A stretch of DNA of 64,000 bases from contig NZ_UTKY01000076.1 in assembly GCF_900583165.1 (NCBI RefSeq), forward strand, positions 248,001 to 312,000, written 5' to 3'. Position numbers and translations under genes: made by a program. The stretch's first letter is position 1; each line of letters begins with the position of its first letter. Shown here in pieces: positions 50,599 to 59,387 of the stretch. Under the pieces are notes generated by a model. It made no database searches and was not told the origin of the DNA. It saw only the letters and a program-made list of their open reading frames with translations. This DNA comes from Pseudomonas viridiflava (GTDB lineage: Bacteria; Pseudomonadota; Gammaproteobacteria; Pseudomonadales; Pseudomonadaceae).

Positions 50599-50958
50599 AT
50601 GTGCGGAAAGAGCATCAAGAAGCTGATGAACAAGGTGATCGACCTTGACCCGCTGCGTGGTGGCGATGTGATCCTTGAGGGGCTGGGCCTGCCCAACCTC
50701 ACAGGCGAGAACACCGGCATGCTCGGCAAGGCTGACCGCGAGAAGGCGGCGGCAGAAGCGGCCGCAGAGGCTGTCGGCTCCATTACTTCGGCGGGCACCA
50801 CGGCTGCTACGACCTCAAGCGACTCCGTACAGGCTGCCGTTGAGGCAGAGCGCAAGCGCCGCCTGGCTCAGTCCGGTCAAAACGGAACCATCCTGACCGG
50901 CTCGTCTGGCGTGCTTGGCAATGCCAACACCAGCCAGAAAACGCTGCTGGGGGTGTAA
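50599..50958 (+). CDS. Small virion-region protein
   Basis: 119 residues between terminase and portal. Starts MCGKSIKKLMNKVIDLDPLR; the middle is alanine/threonine-rich, and the end reads SQNGTIL-like NGTILTGSSGVLGN. Similar Cys-Gly-lysine starts occur in internal proteins of podoviruses. Virion role inferred from place. Confidence 0.65.
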   Translation: MCGKSIKKLMNKVIDLDPLRGGDVILEGLGLPNLTGENTGMLGKADREKAAAEAAAEAVGSITSAGTTAATTSSDSVQAAVEAERKRRLAQSGQNGTILTGSSGVLGNANTSQKTLLGV

Positions 50959-50959
50959 G

Positions 50960-52654
50960 TTGGCCGACTCCCTGCGCGAACGCTGCGAGAAGCGCTACAC
51001 CGCTCTCAAGAGCGAGCGCGACAGCAACTGGCTACCTGACTGGAAAGAGCTGGGCGACTTCATCAGCCCACGCTCTGGCCGCTGGTACAACACCGACACC
51101 AACGACGGCAAACGCCGTGATCAGAAGATCATCAACCCGCAGGCCACGTTCGCAGCCCGTACGCTGGGCGCCGGCATGCACACTGGCATGACAAACCCCG
51201 CAGCTCCGTGGGTGAAGTTCGGCACCCCGGACCCAAGCCTGATGGAATTCGCCCCGGTCAAGGCTTGGCTGTTTGCGGCTGAGAAGGCTATGCGCGAAGT
51301 CATGGCCAGGGGCAACTTGTACAGCGTGCTGCCCAACCGCTACAGCGAAGAAGGCATTTTCGGTACCGCCCCCATGGTGGTGATGCCTGATGACAGCGAC
51401 TTGTTGCGCTCGTACCCGCTGGCCGTCGGTAGCTACATGCTCGCCAACAACAGCCGCAACCAGGTAGACACGCTTTACCGCGACTTCCGCATGACTGCTC
51501 GCCAGATGGAGCAGCAGTTCGGCAAAGACAAGATGGACACGGCGTCCAAGAACCTGCTCAGCAGCAAGCCAGACGCCTGGATTGATATCTGCCACGGCAT
51601 CGAACCCAACGACACCCGCGAGAAGGGGCGCAAGGACAACACCAACATGCCGTTCCGCTCCGTGTATTGGGAGAAGGGCGGCGACAAGGATTCGATGCTG
51701 CGCGAGTCCGGTTTCAAGGTGTTCCCGGTCATGGCTCCACGCTGGGACGTCCTGGGCGAAGACGTTTACGGCACCGGCCCAGGCTCGATGTGCATCGGCA
51801 CCACCAAGGCCATTCAGTTGATGGAGCGCCGTAAGGCCGAATTACTGGAGAAGGGCGTGCGCCCACCAATGGGGGCACCGGTAAGCCTCAAGAATCAGCG
51901 AGCGTCCATCCTGCCGGGCAGCATCACCTACCTCAACGATATGCAGGTTGGCGCCAAGTTCGCGCCGCTTTATGAGGTGCAGCCCGCTTGGCTTGGCCAG
52001 TTGCGAGGCGAGATCGCCGCCGACAGCTCGATCATCGACACCGCGTTCTTTGTCGATCTGTTCCTGATGATCAGCCAAATGGACAGCGTTCGCACCGCGT
52101 ATGAGATCGCCACCCGTAAGGAAGAAAAGCTGCTGATGCTCGGCCCGGTGCTGGAGCGCCAGACTGATGACTTGCTCGACCCCCTGGTCGACATGTATTT
52201 CAACCAGATGCTGGAGCAGTCCATTCCGCGCTGGCAGGGCATGTTGCCTGGTGCACCGCTGTTGCCGCCGCCACCAAAGGAGCTGGCCAACATGGACTTG
52301 CGCATCGAGTTCACCAGCATCCTGGCGCAGGCCCAGAAGGCTATTGGGGTGTCCAGCATTGAGCGTGCTATTGGGTTCGCGGGCACCGTGGCCACCGTCA
52401 CCCAAAGCACTGAAGCCTTGGATCTGCTCGACTCTGATGAAGCCATGCGCCAGTACTTCGAACTGATCGGCGTGCCTCCAACGCTGGTGCGTGCAGACGA
52501 CATGGTCGAGCAGATCCGCACCCAACGCGCCCAGGCCCAGCAGGCTGCGCAGATGCAGCAGGAGCTGGGTAGCGTCATCCAGGGCGCCCAGGTACTGAGC
52601 CAGACCGACACCAGCGGCGATAACGCCCTGACAGCACTGGCGGGGGCTATGTGA
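50960..52654 (+). CDS. Head-tail connector / portal protein (podovirus type)
   Basis: 564 residues from TTG at 50960, right after the previous stop. DWKELGDFISPRSGRW, NPQATFAARTLGAGMHTGMT, NRYSEEGIFGTAPMVV and YGTGPGSMCIGTTKAIQLME are typical of T7-like head-tail connectors. The C-terminal 60 residues are Gln-rich. It forms the dodecameric DNA gate. Confidence 0.93.
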   Translation: MADSLRERCEKRYTALKSERDSNWLPDWKELGDFISPRSGRWYNTDTNDGKRRDQKIINPQATFAARTLGAGMHTGMTNPAAPWVKFGTPDPSLMEFAPVKAWLFAAEKAMREVMARGNLYSVLPNRYSEEGIFGTAPMVVMPDDSDLLRSYPLAVGSYMLANNSRNQVDTLYRDFRMTARQMEQQFGKDKMDTASKNLLSSKPDAWIDICHGIEPNDTREKGRKDNTNMPFRSVYWEKGGDKDSMLRESGFKVFPVMAPRWDVLGEDVYGTGPGSMCIGTTKAIQLMERRKAELLEKGVRPPMGAPVSLKNQRASILPGSITYLNDMQVGAKFAPLYEVQPAWLGQLRGEIAADSSIIDTAFFVDLFLMISQMDSVRTAYEIATRKEEKLLMLGPVLERQTDDLLDPLVDMYFNQMLEQSIPRWQGMLPGAPLLPPPPKELANMDLRIEFTSILAQAQKAIGVSSIERAIGFAGTVATVTQSTEALDLLDSDEAMRQYFELIGVPPTLVRADDMVEQIRTQRAQAQQAAQMQQELGSVIQGAQVLSQTDTSGDNALTALAGAM

Positions 52655-52947
52655 TGGCAGAGCAGCAACCCACCGAGCAGGAATTGCAGGACATCGCTGA
52701 CTTCAAGTGGCTGATGAGCGACCAGCGCGGGCGCCGCTTCATGTGGCGAACCATGGGCCATTGCAGGCTCTTTCAATCATCGATCGGTCACACCGATGCA
52801 ATCACGAATTACAACGAAGGCCAGCGCAATGTTGGCCTTCTTCTTTTGAGCCAGGTGAACGACCTGACCCCATCGCTGTACGCGGTCATGGCTGCCGAGA
52901 ACGCGCCGCAGCCGATTGCTGAACAACCCCAGGAGACAGATGAATGA
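52654..52947 (+). CDS. Bbp19-like phage protein
   Basis: 97 residues. DFKWLMSDQRGRRFMWRTMG and NEGQRNVGLLLLSQVNDLTP match the family named after Bordetella phage BPP-1 Bbp19, always between portal and scaffold. Function unknown. Confidence 0.82.
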   Translation: MAEQQPTEQELQDIADFKWLMSDQRGRRFMWRTMGHCRLFQSSIGHTDAITNYNEGQRNVGLLLLSQVNDLTPSLYAVMAAENAPQPIAEQPQETDE

Positions 52948-53651
52948 GCCCTTTGATGATGAAGCTGCTTGGCCGCGTGTACATGAACGAGGCTGAAACC
53001 GGTGGGGGTGGGGGCGGGGATACCGCCACGGCCGCAACAACTACCGCAGCCGCCGATGCGACAGCAGCGACCACCACACTGACGCCTCCCGCCGCTGCTG
53101 CTACGACTGAGGCGACGACGACCGAAACCAAGACCCCGGAGCAGGTCCAGCAGGAGGCCGACGCGGCGGCGAAGCTCAAGGCCGAAACCAGCGCGCCGGA
53201 GACCTACGAGGACTTCACCCTGCCCGAAGGCATGGAGATGGATACCGACGTCCTGGGCGAGTTCAAGAACCTGGCTAAGGAACTAAACATCCCGCAGGCC
53301 AAGGCCCAACAACTGATCGACTTCCAAACCCAGCTGGCGACCAAGCAGGCCGAGCAATACCAGGCCGCTGTTGCCAAGCAGTCCCAGGACTGGGCTGCAG
53401 CAATCAAGAACGACCCTGAAATCGGCGGAGAGAACTACGACAAGAGCGTAGCCAGCGCCATCAAGGTCATTCAGTCCTTCGGTGACCCGGCATTGACCGA
53501 GTTGCTGAATACCTCCGGGCTGGGCAACCACCCGGCGCTGTTCAAGTTCTGCCACCGCATCAGCGCGGCTATCGCCGAAGACAAGTTCGTCATGCCCGGC
53601 AGCCAGACCGACACCCCGAAAGAAATGAGCATCATCGACGCCTTCAAGTAA
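52944..53651 (+). CDS. Scaffolding protein
   Basis: 235 residues. N-terminal third is a low-complexity Gly then Thr/Ala run (to about 65). The rest is acidic and helical: YEDFTLPEGMEMDTDVLGEF, LNIPQAKAQQLIDFQTQLAT, ALTELLNTSGLGNHPALFKF. This layout and position before the capsid gene define podoviral scaffold proteins. Confidence 0.85.
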   Translation: MSPLMMKLLGRVYMNEAETGGGGGGDTATAATTTAAADATAATTTLTPPAAAATTEATTTETKTPEQVQQEADAAAKLKAETSAPETYEDFTLPEGMEMDTDVLGEFKNLAKELNIPQAKAQQLIDFQTQLATKQAEQYQAAVAKQSQDWAAAIKNDPEIGGENYDKSVASAIKVIQSFGDPALTELLNTSGLGNHPALFKFCHRISAAIAEDKFVMPGSQTDTPKEMSIIDAFK

Positions 53652-53680
53652 GGCCCTGACCAACCGTAGGAGATACACAG

Positions 53681-54676
53681 ATGGGCATTTTGACCTCCAC
53701 CATGCCGACCCTGATCGACAAGTTCAGTCGTCAGGACGGCTCCCAAAAGATCATGAAGATCGTCGAGCTGATGGCTAAGCGTAACGACATCCTCATGGAC
53801 GCCGAGTACCAGGAGTGCAACGACGGCTCCAAGCACAAGACCACCATGCGTTCGGGCATCCCTGAGCCAGCATGGCGCATGTTCAACAAGGGCGTTCAGC
53901 CAACCAAATCGACCACCGTTCCGGTACTCGACACCACCGGCATGATGGAAGACTACGGCAAGGTTGATAAGGCGCTGGCCGACCTGAGCGGCAACGCGGA
54001 TGCCTTCCGTGTTTCCGAGAACATCGCCAAGCTTCAAGGCTTCAACAACAAGGCTTCGCGATACGTGTTCTACGGCAACACTGCCTCTGAGCCCGAATCG
54101 TTCTTGGGGCTATCGCCGCGCTACAACGATAAGTCCGCCGAATCTGGCGCCAACATCATCGACGCTGGCGGCACCGGCTCTACCAACACCTCTATTTGGT
54201 TCGTGACCTGGGGCGAAATGACCACGCACCTGCTGTATCCGAAAGGCAGCGTGGCCGGCTTTCAGCACAAGAACCTTGGTGAGGACACCGTCACGGATGC
54301 CAACGGCGGTGAGTTCCAGGCATATCGCGACCACTTCAAGTGGGATATCGGTATGTCGGTTCGCGACTGGCGCGCAAACGCCCGCATCGCCAACATCGAT
54401 GTGACCCAACTGACCCGTGATGGTGCGACCGGTGCAAACATCATCGACTTGATGATTGATGCCATGTACCGCCTGGACAACCCAGACCAGGGTGAGGGGC
54501 GCACCGTCATCTACGCCAACCGCACCATTCAATCCTGGCTGCACAAGCAGGCTATGAACTCCAAAAACGTCAACCTCACCATTGGCGAGTACGGCGGCAA
54601 GAAAATTCCAGAGTTCCTGGGCATCCCAATCAAGCGCGTCGACGCGCTGCTCAACACCGAAGCCCGCGTGGTCTAA
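53681..54676 (+). CDS. Major capsid protein
   Basis: 331 residues, HK97-fold family as in BPP-1-like podoviruses. Begins MGILTSTMPTLIDKFSRQDG, has VPVLDTTGMMEDYGKVDKAL, RYVFYGNTASEPESFLGL and a C-terminal GEYGGKKIPEFLGIPIKRVD. Follows the scaffold after 29 bases with GGAG upstream. Confidence 0.92.
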   Translation: MGILTSTMPTLIDKFSRQDGSQKIMKIVELMAKRNDILMDAEYQECNDGSKHKTTMRSGIPEPAWRMFNKGVQPTKSTTVPVLDTTGMMEDYGKVDKALADLSGNADAFRVSENIAKLQGFNNKASRYVFYGNTASEPESFLGLSPRYNDKSAESGANIIDAGGTGSTNTSIWFVTWGEMTTHLLYPKGSVAGFQHKNLGEDTVTDANGGEFQAYRDHFKWDIGMSVRDWRANARIANIDVTQLTRDGATGANIIDLMIDAMYRLDNPDQGEGRTVIYANRTIQSWLHKQAMNSKNVNLTIGEYGGKKIPEFLGIPIKRVDALLNTEARVV

Positions 54677-54711
54677 CGACCGCGTGGTTCCCCTATTACG
54701 GAGAGACCATC

Positions 54712-55104
54712 ATGCTTTTCGACGCAAAGCTGCTCATGTCGAACGCCCAGGCAATCACTGCTACGGCGGTATCGACCGACACCATCGACCGTGGCGACCA
54801 GAAAGACGTTGGCCGCGCCGGTGATATCCCGCTGCTCATCCAGGTGGTTGAAGCATTCAACACCTTGACCAGCCTCACCATCGACCTGCAAACCGATGAC
54901 AACTCGGCGTTCAGCTCCCCGCGCTCGCTCTACCAGGTGGTTGTTCCCCTGGCGGATTTGAAGTTGGGTTATCAGACGCCCGTCATCACCCTGCCGCAGA
55001 AAACCGAACGTTTCCTGCGCCTCAACTACACCGTGACCGGCACCGCCCCAACACTGGGCAAGGTTACTGCTGGCGTGGTTGCTGGAGTTCAAACCAATGT
55101 CTAA
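54712..55104 (+). CDS. Bbp16-like capsid cement protein
   Basis: 130 residues, beta-rich. MLFDAKLLMSNAQAITATAV, then FNTLTSLTIDLQTDD and ERFLRLNYTVTGTAPTLGKV. Matches Bbp16 of BPP-1, which sits on the capsid surface and stabilises it. Confidence 0.85.
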   Translation: MLFDAKLLMSNAQAITATAVSTDTIDRGDQKDVGRAGDIPLLIQVVEAFNTLTSLTIDLQTDDNSAFSSPRSLYQVVVPLADLKLGYQTPVITLPQKTERFLRLNYTVTGTAPTLGKVTAGVVAGVQTNV

Positions 55105-55459
55105 GCGCTATGAAGTGCTGGAGCGGTCGTTTATCAACGGTCGTCTCTATGAGCCAGGTGAGACGCTGGTGCTGGAGATCGACAGCCCTGGCAGCAACCT
55201 GAAACAGCTTGGTGGTGCCGGCCCTGCCACCAGCAAGACCAGCTCTGATGCCCCGGAGTTCTCTGCCAAGCACAACGGTGGCGGGCGCTACATCATCATC
55301 GGCAAGAGCGGTGATCGTGTAGGCGAGTTCACAGGCACCAAGGAAGAAGCGGAATTGGAAGCCGCTCGCCTGAATGCTGGTGGCGAGATTTCGCCTACCG
55401 CCAGCAAGACCAACCCTGACCAGGACGGCACCAACGACAACGGCCTGCCTGACGCCTAA
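55097..55459 (+). CDS. Phage structural-region protein
   Basis: 120 residues from ATG at 55097, overlapping the previous stop. RYEVLERSFINGRLYEPGET, GGRYIIIGKSGDRVGEFTGT and an acidic tail. Role unknown; possibly a capsid accessory. A terminator follows. Confidence 0.72.
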   Translation: MSKRYEVLERSFINGRLYEPGETLVLEIDSPGSNLKQLGGAGPATSKTSSDAPEFSAKHNGGGRYIIIGKSGDRVGEFTGTKEEAELEAARLNAGGEISPTASKTNPDQDGTNDNGLPDA

Positions 55460-55477
55460 CCACCAGCAACAACCCTC

Positions 55478-55505
55478 AGGGCCCTTCGGGGCCCTTTTCT
55501 TTTTC
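55478..55505 (+). terminator. Terminator inside the structural operon
   Basis: AGGGCCC-TTCG-GGGCCCTTTTCTTTTT: UUCG tetraloop hairpin between the capsid block and the tail tube genes. Probably tunes the capsid:tail ratio. Confidence 0.85.
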
Positions 55506-55517
55506 TGAGGTTCCCGA

Positions 55518-56117
55518 ATGTCCAGCGATATCGAGATCTGCAACATCGCGCTATCACGGGTTGCGGTCACCCAGCCGATTGCATCGTTCACCGAGCGGAG
55601 CAAAGAGGCCGAGCAGTGCCAGGTGTTTTACGCCGCGATGCGGAATCTGGTGTTGCAGGCGTTTCCCTGGCCGTTCGCGGAATCGTTTATTGCGCTTGCC
55701 GATCTGGGTAGCCCGGCTCCCGGGTGGGCTTACCGCTACCGCTACCCGGCAGACTGCCTGCAAGTGCGCAACATCGTGCAGCCAGGCTGGCGCCGTGCGC
55801 TATCTGCCGACCAGCAAATACCGTTCAAGATTGGCTATGACGCAGGTGGCCGGGTGATTCACACCGACCAACCAGAAGCCGTTTGCCGTTTCACATTCAA
55901 AGTCGAAGACTCGACGTTGTTCGACGAGCAATTCGCCGACGCGCTGGCCTGGCGCCTGGCTATGGAACTGGCATTGCCAATTAGCTCCAAGCCCGACCTA
56001 CAGCAGTTCGCTGCACAGCAATACCAAATGGCCCTAACACTGGCCGAAGGCTCTGCCTTCGAAGAGTCCCAGGACGATCCCGAGCCTGAATCTGAATTCA
56101 TTACGGTGCGCCAATGA
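55518..56117 (+). CDS. Tail tubular protein A (gp11-like)
   Basis: 199 residues. SSDIEICNIALSRVAVTQPI, then FYAAMRNLVLQAFPWPFAES and YRYPADCLQVRNI are typical of T7 gp11-type adaptor proteins, which join portal to nozzle. Its stop overlaps the next start. Confidence 0.9.
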   Translation: MSSDIEICNIALSRVAVTQPIASFTERSKEAEQCQVFYAAMRNLVLQAFPWPFAESFIALADLGSPAPGWAYRYRYPADCLQVRNIVQPGWRRALSADQQIPFKIGYDAGGRVIHTDQPEAVCRFTFKVEDSTLFDEQFADALAWRLAMELALPISSKPDLQQFAAQQYQMALTLAEGSAFEESQDDPEPESEFITVRQ

Positions 56118-58459
56118 CCAGCGTATTGCAGCCAACCTTTGCGGCGGGCGAGCTTTCGCCGTCTGCCAGCGCCCGTACCGACATTGCCCGTTATTACACC
56201 GGGCTCAAGCTATGCCGAAACTTTATGGTCATGCCCTACGGCGGCGTGCGTAACCGACCAGGCACCAAGTTTGTGTGCGAAGTCAAAGACTCGACCAAGC
56301 GTTGCCGGTTGATCCCATTCCAGTTCAACGACGTGCAGACCTACGTCCTGGCCATCGGTGATCTAAATATGCGGGTCATCAAGGATGGTGGCCAGGTGCT
56401 TATCAGCACGGCCGGGCCAACCTTCGGGCAACCCTTTGAACTGGCGTTGCCGTACACCCAGAACGACTTGGACCTGCTGAACTACACGCAATCCGCCGAC
56501 ATCATGACGTTTGCCCAGCCGAGCTATAAGCCTCGCGAACTGAGTCGATTGGCCCACGACAACTGGACCACGGCGGAAATCAACCTGGCACCACGCATTT
56601 CCCCTCCAGCCTCAGCGACGGCGGTCAGCGGTGGCGGGGAGGGGGTGACTCAAACCTGGCGCTATCAGATCACGGCGGTACGAGATGACGGCAGCACGCT
56701 GGACGAGTCTCTGCCCGTCACTTCCAACGCGATAACGGTCTACAACAACACCATGGCCGGCACCATCACCTGGCCTGCCGTCACCGGTGCGACCTACTAC
56801 ATCATCTACAAGGACAACGCTGGCGCCGGCATCTACGGGTTCATAGGGCGCGCCACTGGTACCACGTTCACCGACCAGAACATCACGGCCGTAAAAGCTG
56901 ATACGCCACCCAATGGCAATGACCCGTTCGTTGGAGCCGGAAACTACCCAGGTGCCGTTGGCTACTACCAGCAGCGCCTGGTGTTTGCCGGCAGTGACCG
57001 AAACCCGCAGACGGTCTGGATGAGCAAGACTGGTCTTTTCAAGAACTTCGGCTATTCAATCCCGAGCAAGGATGACGATTCGATCACCTTCACCATCGCC
57101 AGCAAGGAAGTTAACCGCATGCGCCACCTGTTGGGCCTGCGCAAACTGCTGGGGCTGACTTCGGGCGGGGAGTGGACATTCTCCGGCGCAGATACCGGGT
57201 TGACCGCTAAGACGGTGCAGGCAAGCCAGGAAGGCTACGACGGTTCAGCCATCGTGCAACCCGTGGTGGTGGGCAACAGTGCTGTCTACGTGCAAGCCCG
57301 TGGTACCCGTGTGTCGTCCTTTGGCTACTCAATCAATTCCGACGGCTTCGCGTCCGATGACCTGACCCTATTCAGCGCCCACCTGTTCCGGGGGAAAGAG
57401 CTGACCAACGTCGCGTACCAGAAAATCCCCGACTCCATCGTCTGGTACGTACGGGATGACGGCATTCTGCTGGGGCTGACCTATTTGCCAGAGCAGCAGT
57501 TGGTGGGTTGGCACTGGCACGACACCGACGGGTTTGTTGAATCCATCGCCTGCATTCCAGAGGGGCAGGAAGACGCGCTGTACATGGTGGTGCGCCGGAC
57601 CATCAACGGCGTGCAGAAGCGCTATATCGAACGCATGGCACCACGTCAGCTCACCAGCATCGAAGACGCTTTCTTTGTTGATTCTGGCCTGACCTATGAC
57701 GGGCGCAATACCGACACTGCTAAGACCTTCACGCTTTCAGGCGGCTCGACCTGGGAATTTCCTGAGGTCGTGACCATGACGGCGGTGGGGCACACACCTT
57801 TCCTGGCGGGAAGCGTTGGGCACAACTACTCATTGAAGGCCTCAACTACGGATGAACGCGGTGACCCGGTTACCGAGATCGTCCGCGTAGAGGTGGTGGG
57901 CTACACCAGCCCGAGCGTTGTAACCGTCAAGCTGCTGATCATCTGCCCAGAAGCATTGCGTGCCAAACCCACCTCGACCTGGGCACGGCAGGTGAAAAGC
58001 CTATCCGGCCTTGACCATCTTGAGGGCAAGACGGTTTCGATTCTTTCGGATGGCAGCGTCCACCCGCAACGTGTTGTAGCGAGCGGCGCAATCGCCCTGC
58101 AGGAATACGCCGGCATTGTCCACGTCGGCCTGCCGTACTACTCGGATATGGAAACCCTGGATCTTGAGCTTAAAAACGCCAATGAAACGGTTCTCGACAA
58201 GAAGATTGCCGTCACGTCGCTGACCGTATTGGTCGAGGAGTCACGCGGCATTATGGCCGGACAGGACAAGGACAGTCTGTACCCGCTCAAAACGGAGCGG
58301 GACCAATACGAGCCGCCCATTGAGCTGCTGACCGGTCAGGCGAATATCCCTGTTTCCAACAACTGGCAAGGCAAGGGCCGCGTGTTCATTCGACAAGCCG
58401 ACCCCCTCCCTTTGTCCGTGCTGGCGGTAATTCCGGAGGTGACCATTGGCGGTCGCTGA
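56114..58459 (+). CDS. Tail tubular protein B (gp12-like nozzle)
   Basis: 781 residues, mainly beta. TFAAGELSPSASARTDIARY, LCRNFMVMPYGGVRNRPGTK, VGYYQQRLVFAGSDRNPQTV and TSGGEWTFSG mark the family. A fibronectin-type-III-like insert (about 155-270) was seen in SPPASATAVSGGGEG to FTDQNIT. It forms the six-bladed nozzle to which fibres attach. Confidence 0.9.
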   Translation: MTSVLQPTFAAGELSPSASARTDIARYYTGLKLCRNFMVMPYGGVRNRPGTKFVCEVKDSTKRCRLIPFQFNDVQTYVLAIGDLNMRVIKDGGQVLISTAGPTFGQPFELALPYTQNDLDLLNYTQSADIMTFAQPSYKPRELSRLAHDNWTTAEINLAPRISPPASATAVSGGGEGVTQTWRYQITAVRDDGSTLDESLPVTSNAITVYNNTMAGTITWPAVTGATYYIIYKDNAGAGIYGFIGRATGTTFTDQNITAVKADTPPNGNDPFVGAGNYPGAVGYYQQRLVFAGSDRNPQTVWMSKTGLFKNFGYSIPSKDDDSITFTIASKEVNRMRHLLGLRKLLGLTSGGEWTFSGADTGLTAKTVQASQEGYDGSAIVQPVVVGNSAVYVQARGTRVSSFGYSINSDGFASDDLTLFSAHLFRGKELTNVAYQKIPDSIVWYVRDDGILLGLTYLPEQQLVGWHWHDTDGFVESIACIPEGQEDALYMVVRRTINGVQKRYIERMAPRQLTSIEDAFFVDSGLTYDGRNTDTAKTFTLSGGSTWEFPEVVTMTAVGHTPFLAGSVGHNYSLKASTTDERGDPVTEIVRVEVVGYTSPSVVTVKLLIICPEALRAKPTSTWARQVKSLSGLDHLEGKTVSILSDGSVHPQRVVASGAIALQEYAGIVHVGLPYYSDMETLDLELKNANETVLDKKIAVTSLTVLVEESRGIMAGQDKDSLYPLKTERDQYEPPIELLTGQANIPVSNNWQGKGRVFIRQADPLPLSVLAVIPEVTIGGR

Positions 58460-58913
58460 TGTTTTGCCTATCGAGCCGGAGGATGTGCCGGTGATCTTGC
58501 GTGACGTGCGCCAGGCCGACATTGACGAAATCGTCGAAGGGTTGGGCATATCCCTTGAGCGCGAGCTGATGGCGGGCATTAACGACAGCCTCAACGCCCG
58601 CAAGATCGTGGTTAACGGCCTGATCGTTGCTGTGTTTGGTGACGCGGTGCACAGCGTATTGGGCTCCATCGGCGTGCCATGGCTGATCAGCACCATCCAT
58701 GTGGAAAAGCACGCAAAGGCCTTCCTCAAGGTCTGCAAGCCCGAGGTGCAAGGGATGCTGACCCGGCATCGCCACCTCATCAATTACGTCGACGCGCGCA
58801 ACACCGCCGCCATTCGTTGGTTGAAATGGTTGGGCTTCGACTTCGGCGAGGCCATCCCTTATGGGCCCAAGCGCCTGCCGTTCTACCCCTTCACGCTGAA
58901 TCGAGAGGAATAA
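58446..58913 (+). CDS. T7 gp13-like internal protein, GNAT-like fold
   Basis: 155 residues from TTG at 58446 (GGAGGTGACC upstream). PVILRDVRQADIDEIVEGLG begins, then WLISTIHVEKHAKAFLKVCK and RHLINYVDARNTAAIRWLKW-like segment, ending FGEAIPYGPKRLPFYPF. The last part has the acetyltransferase-like motif of gp13-type proteins. Acetylation is not shown. Confidence 0.82.
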   Translation: MAVADVLPIEPEDVPVILRDVRQADIDEIVEGLGISLERELMAGINDSLNARKIVVNGLIVAVFGDAVHSVLGSIGVPWLISTIHVEKHAKAFLKVCKPEVQGMLTRHRHLINYVDARNTAAIRWLKWLGFDFGEAIPYGPKRLPFYPFTLNREE

Positions 58914-58916
58914 CCC

Positions 58917-59387
58917 ATGTGCTGGATGGCATTGATACCGGTCGCTATCGGCCTTGCGGGCAGCATGATGCAGGCCCAAGGGCAGACCCAGAACGCCGAA
59001 TTTCAATCAGGGATGATGCAGCAGAACGCCGCTTTCAAGGTCAGGACCGCTGATGAAACGATCAACGCCGGCAACACCTCGGCAGATTGGCAGCGTGTTC
59101 GCACCGGGCAGGCCATCGGCACGCAGCGTTCTGTTCAGGCTGCCAACGGCATTGACGTCAACAGCGGTAGCGCCGCCCAGTTGCAGGACGACACCGCCAT
59201 GCTCGGCGAGCTGGACGCCCTGACGATCCAGAACAACGCCGCACGCGAGGCTTACGGTTACCGCGTTCAGGCCAAGCAAGACATTTTGAACGCCAGCCAG
59301 ACCGTGCAGAACGGTAAGACCGCTGCCATGGGTTCGATTCTGGGTGGGCTTGGCGGTGCATTCGGTTCATTTGCGGGGGCGCGATAA
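58917..59387 (+). CDS. Internal virion protein, T7 gp14-like
   Basis: 156 residues. CWMALIPVAIGLAGSMMQAQ at the N-terminus is a hydrophobic helix, followed by helical Gln/Ala-rich segments (QRSVQAANGIDVNSGSAAQL) and a C-terminal glycine-rich hydrophobic end. gp14-type proteins form the ejection channel in the outer membrane. Confidence 0.8.
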   Translation: MCWMALIPVAIGLAGSMMQAQGQTQNAEFQSGMMQQNAAFKVRTADETINAGNTSADWQRVRTGQAIGTQRSVQAANGIDVNSGSAAQLQDDTAMLGELDALTIQNNAAREAYGYRVQAKQDILNASQTVQNGKTAAMGSILGGLGGAFGSFAGAR

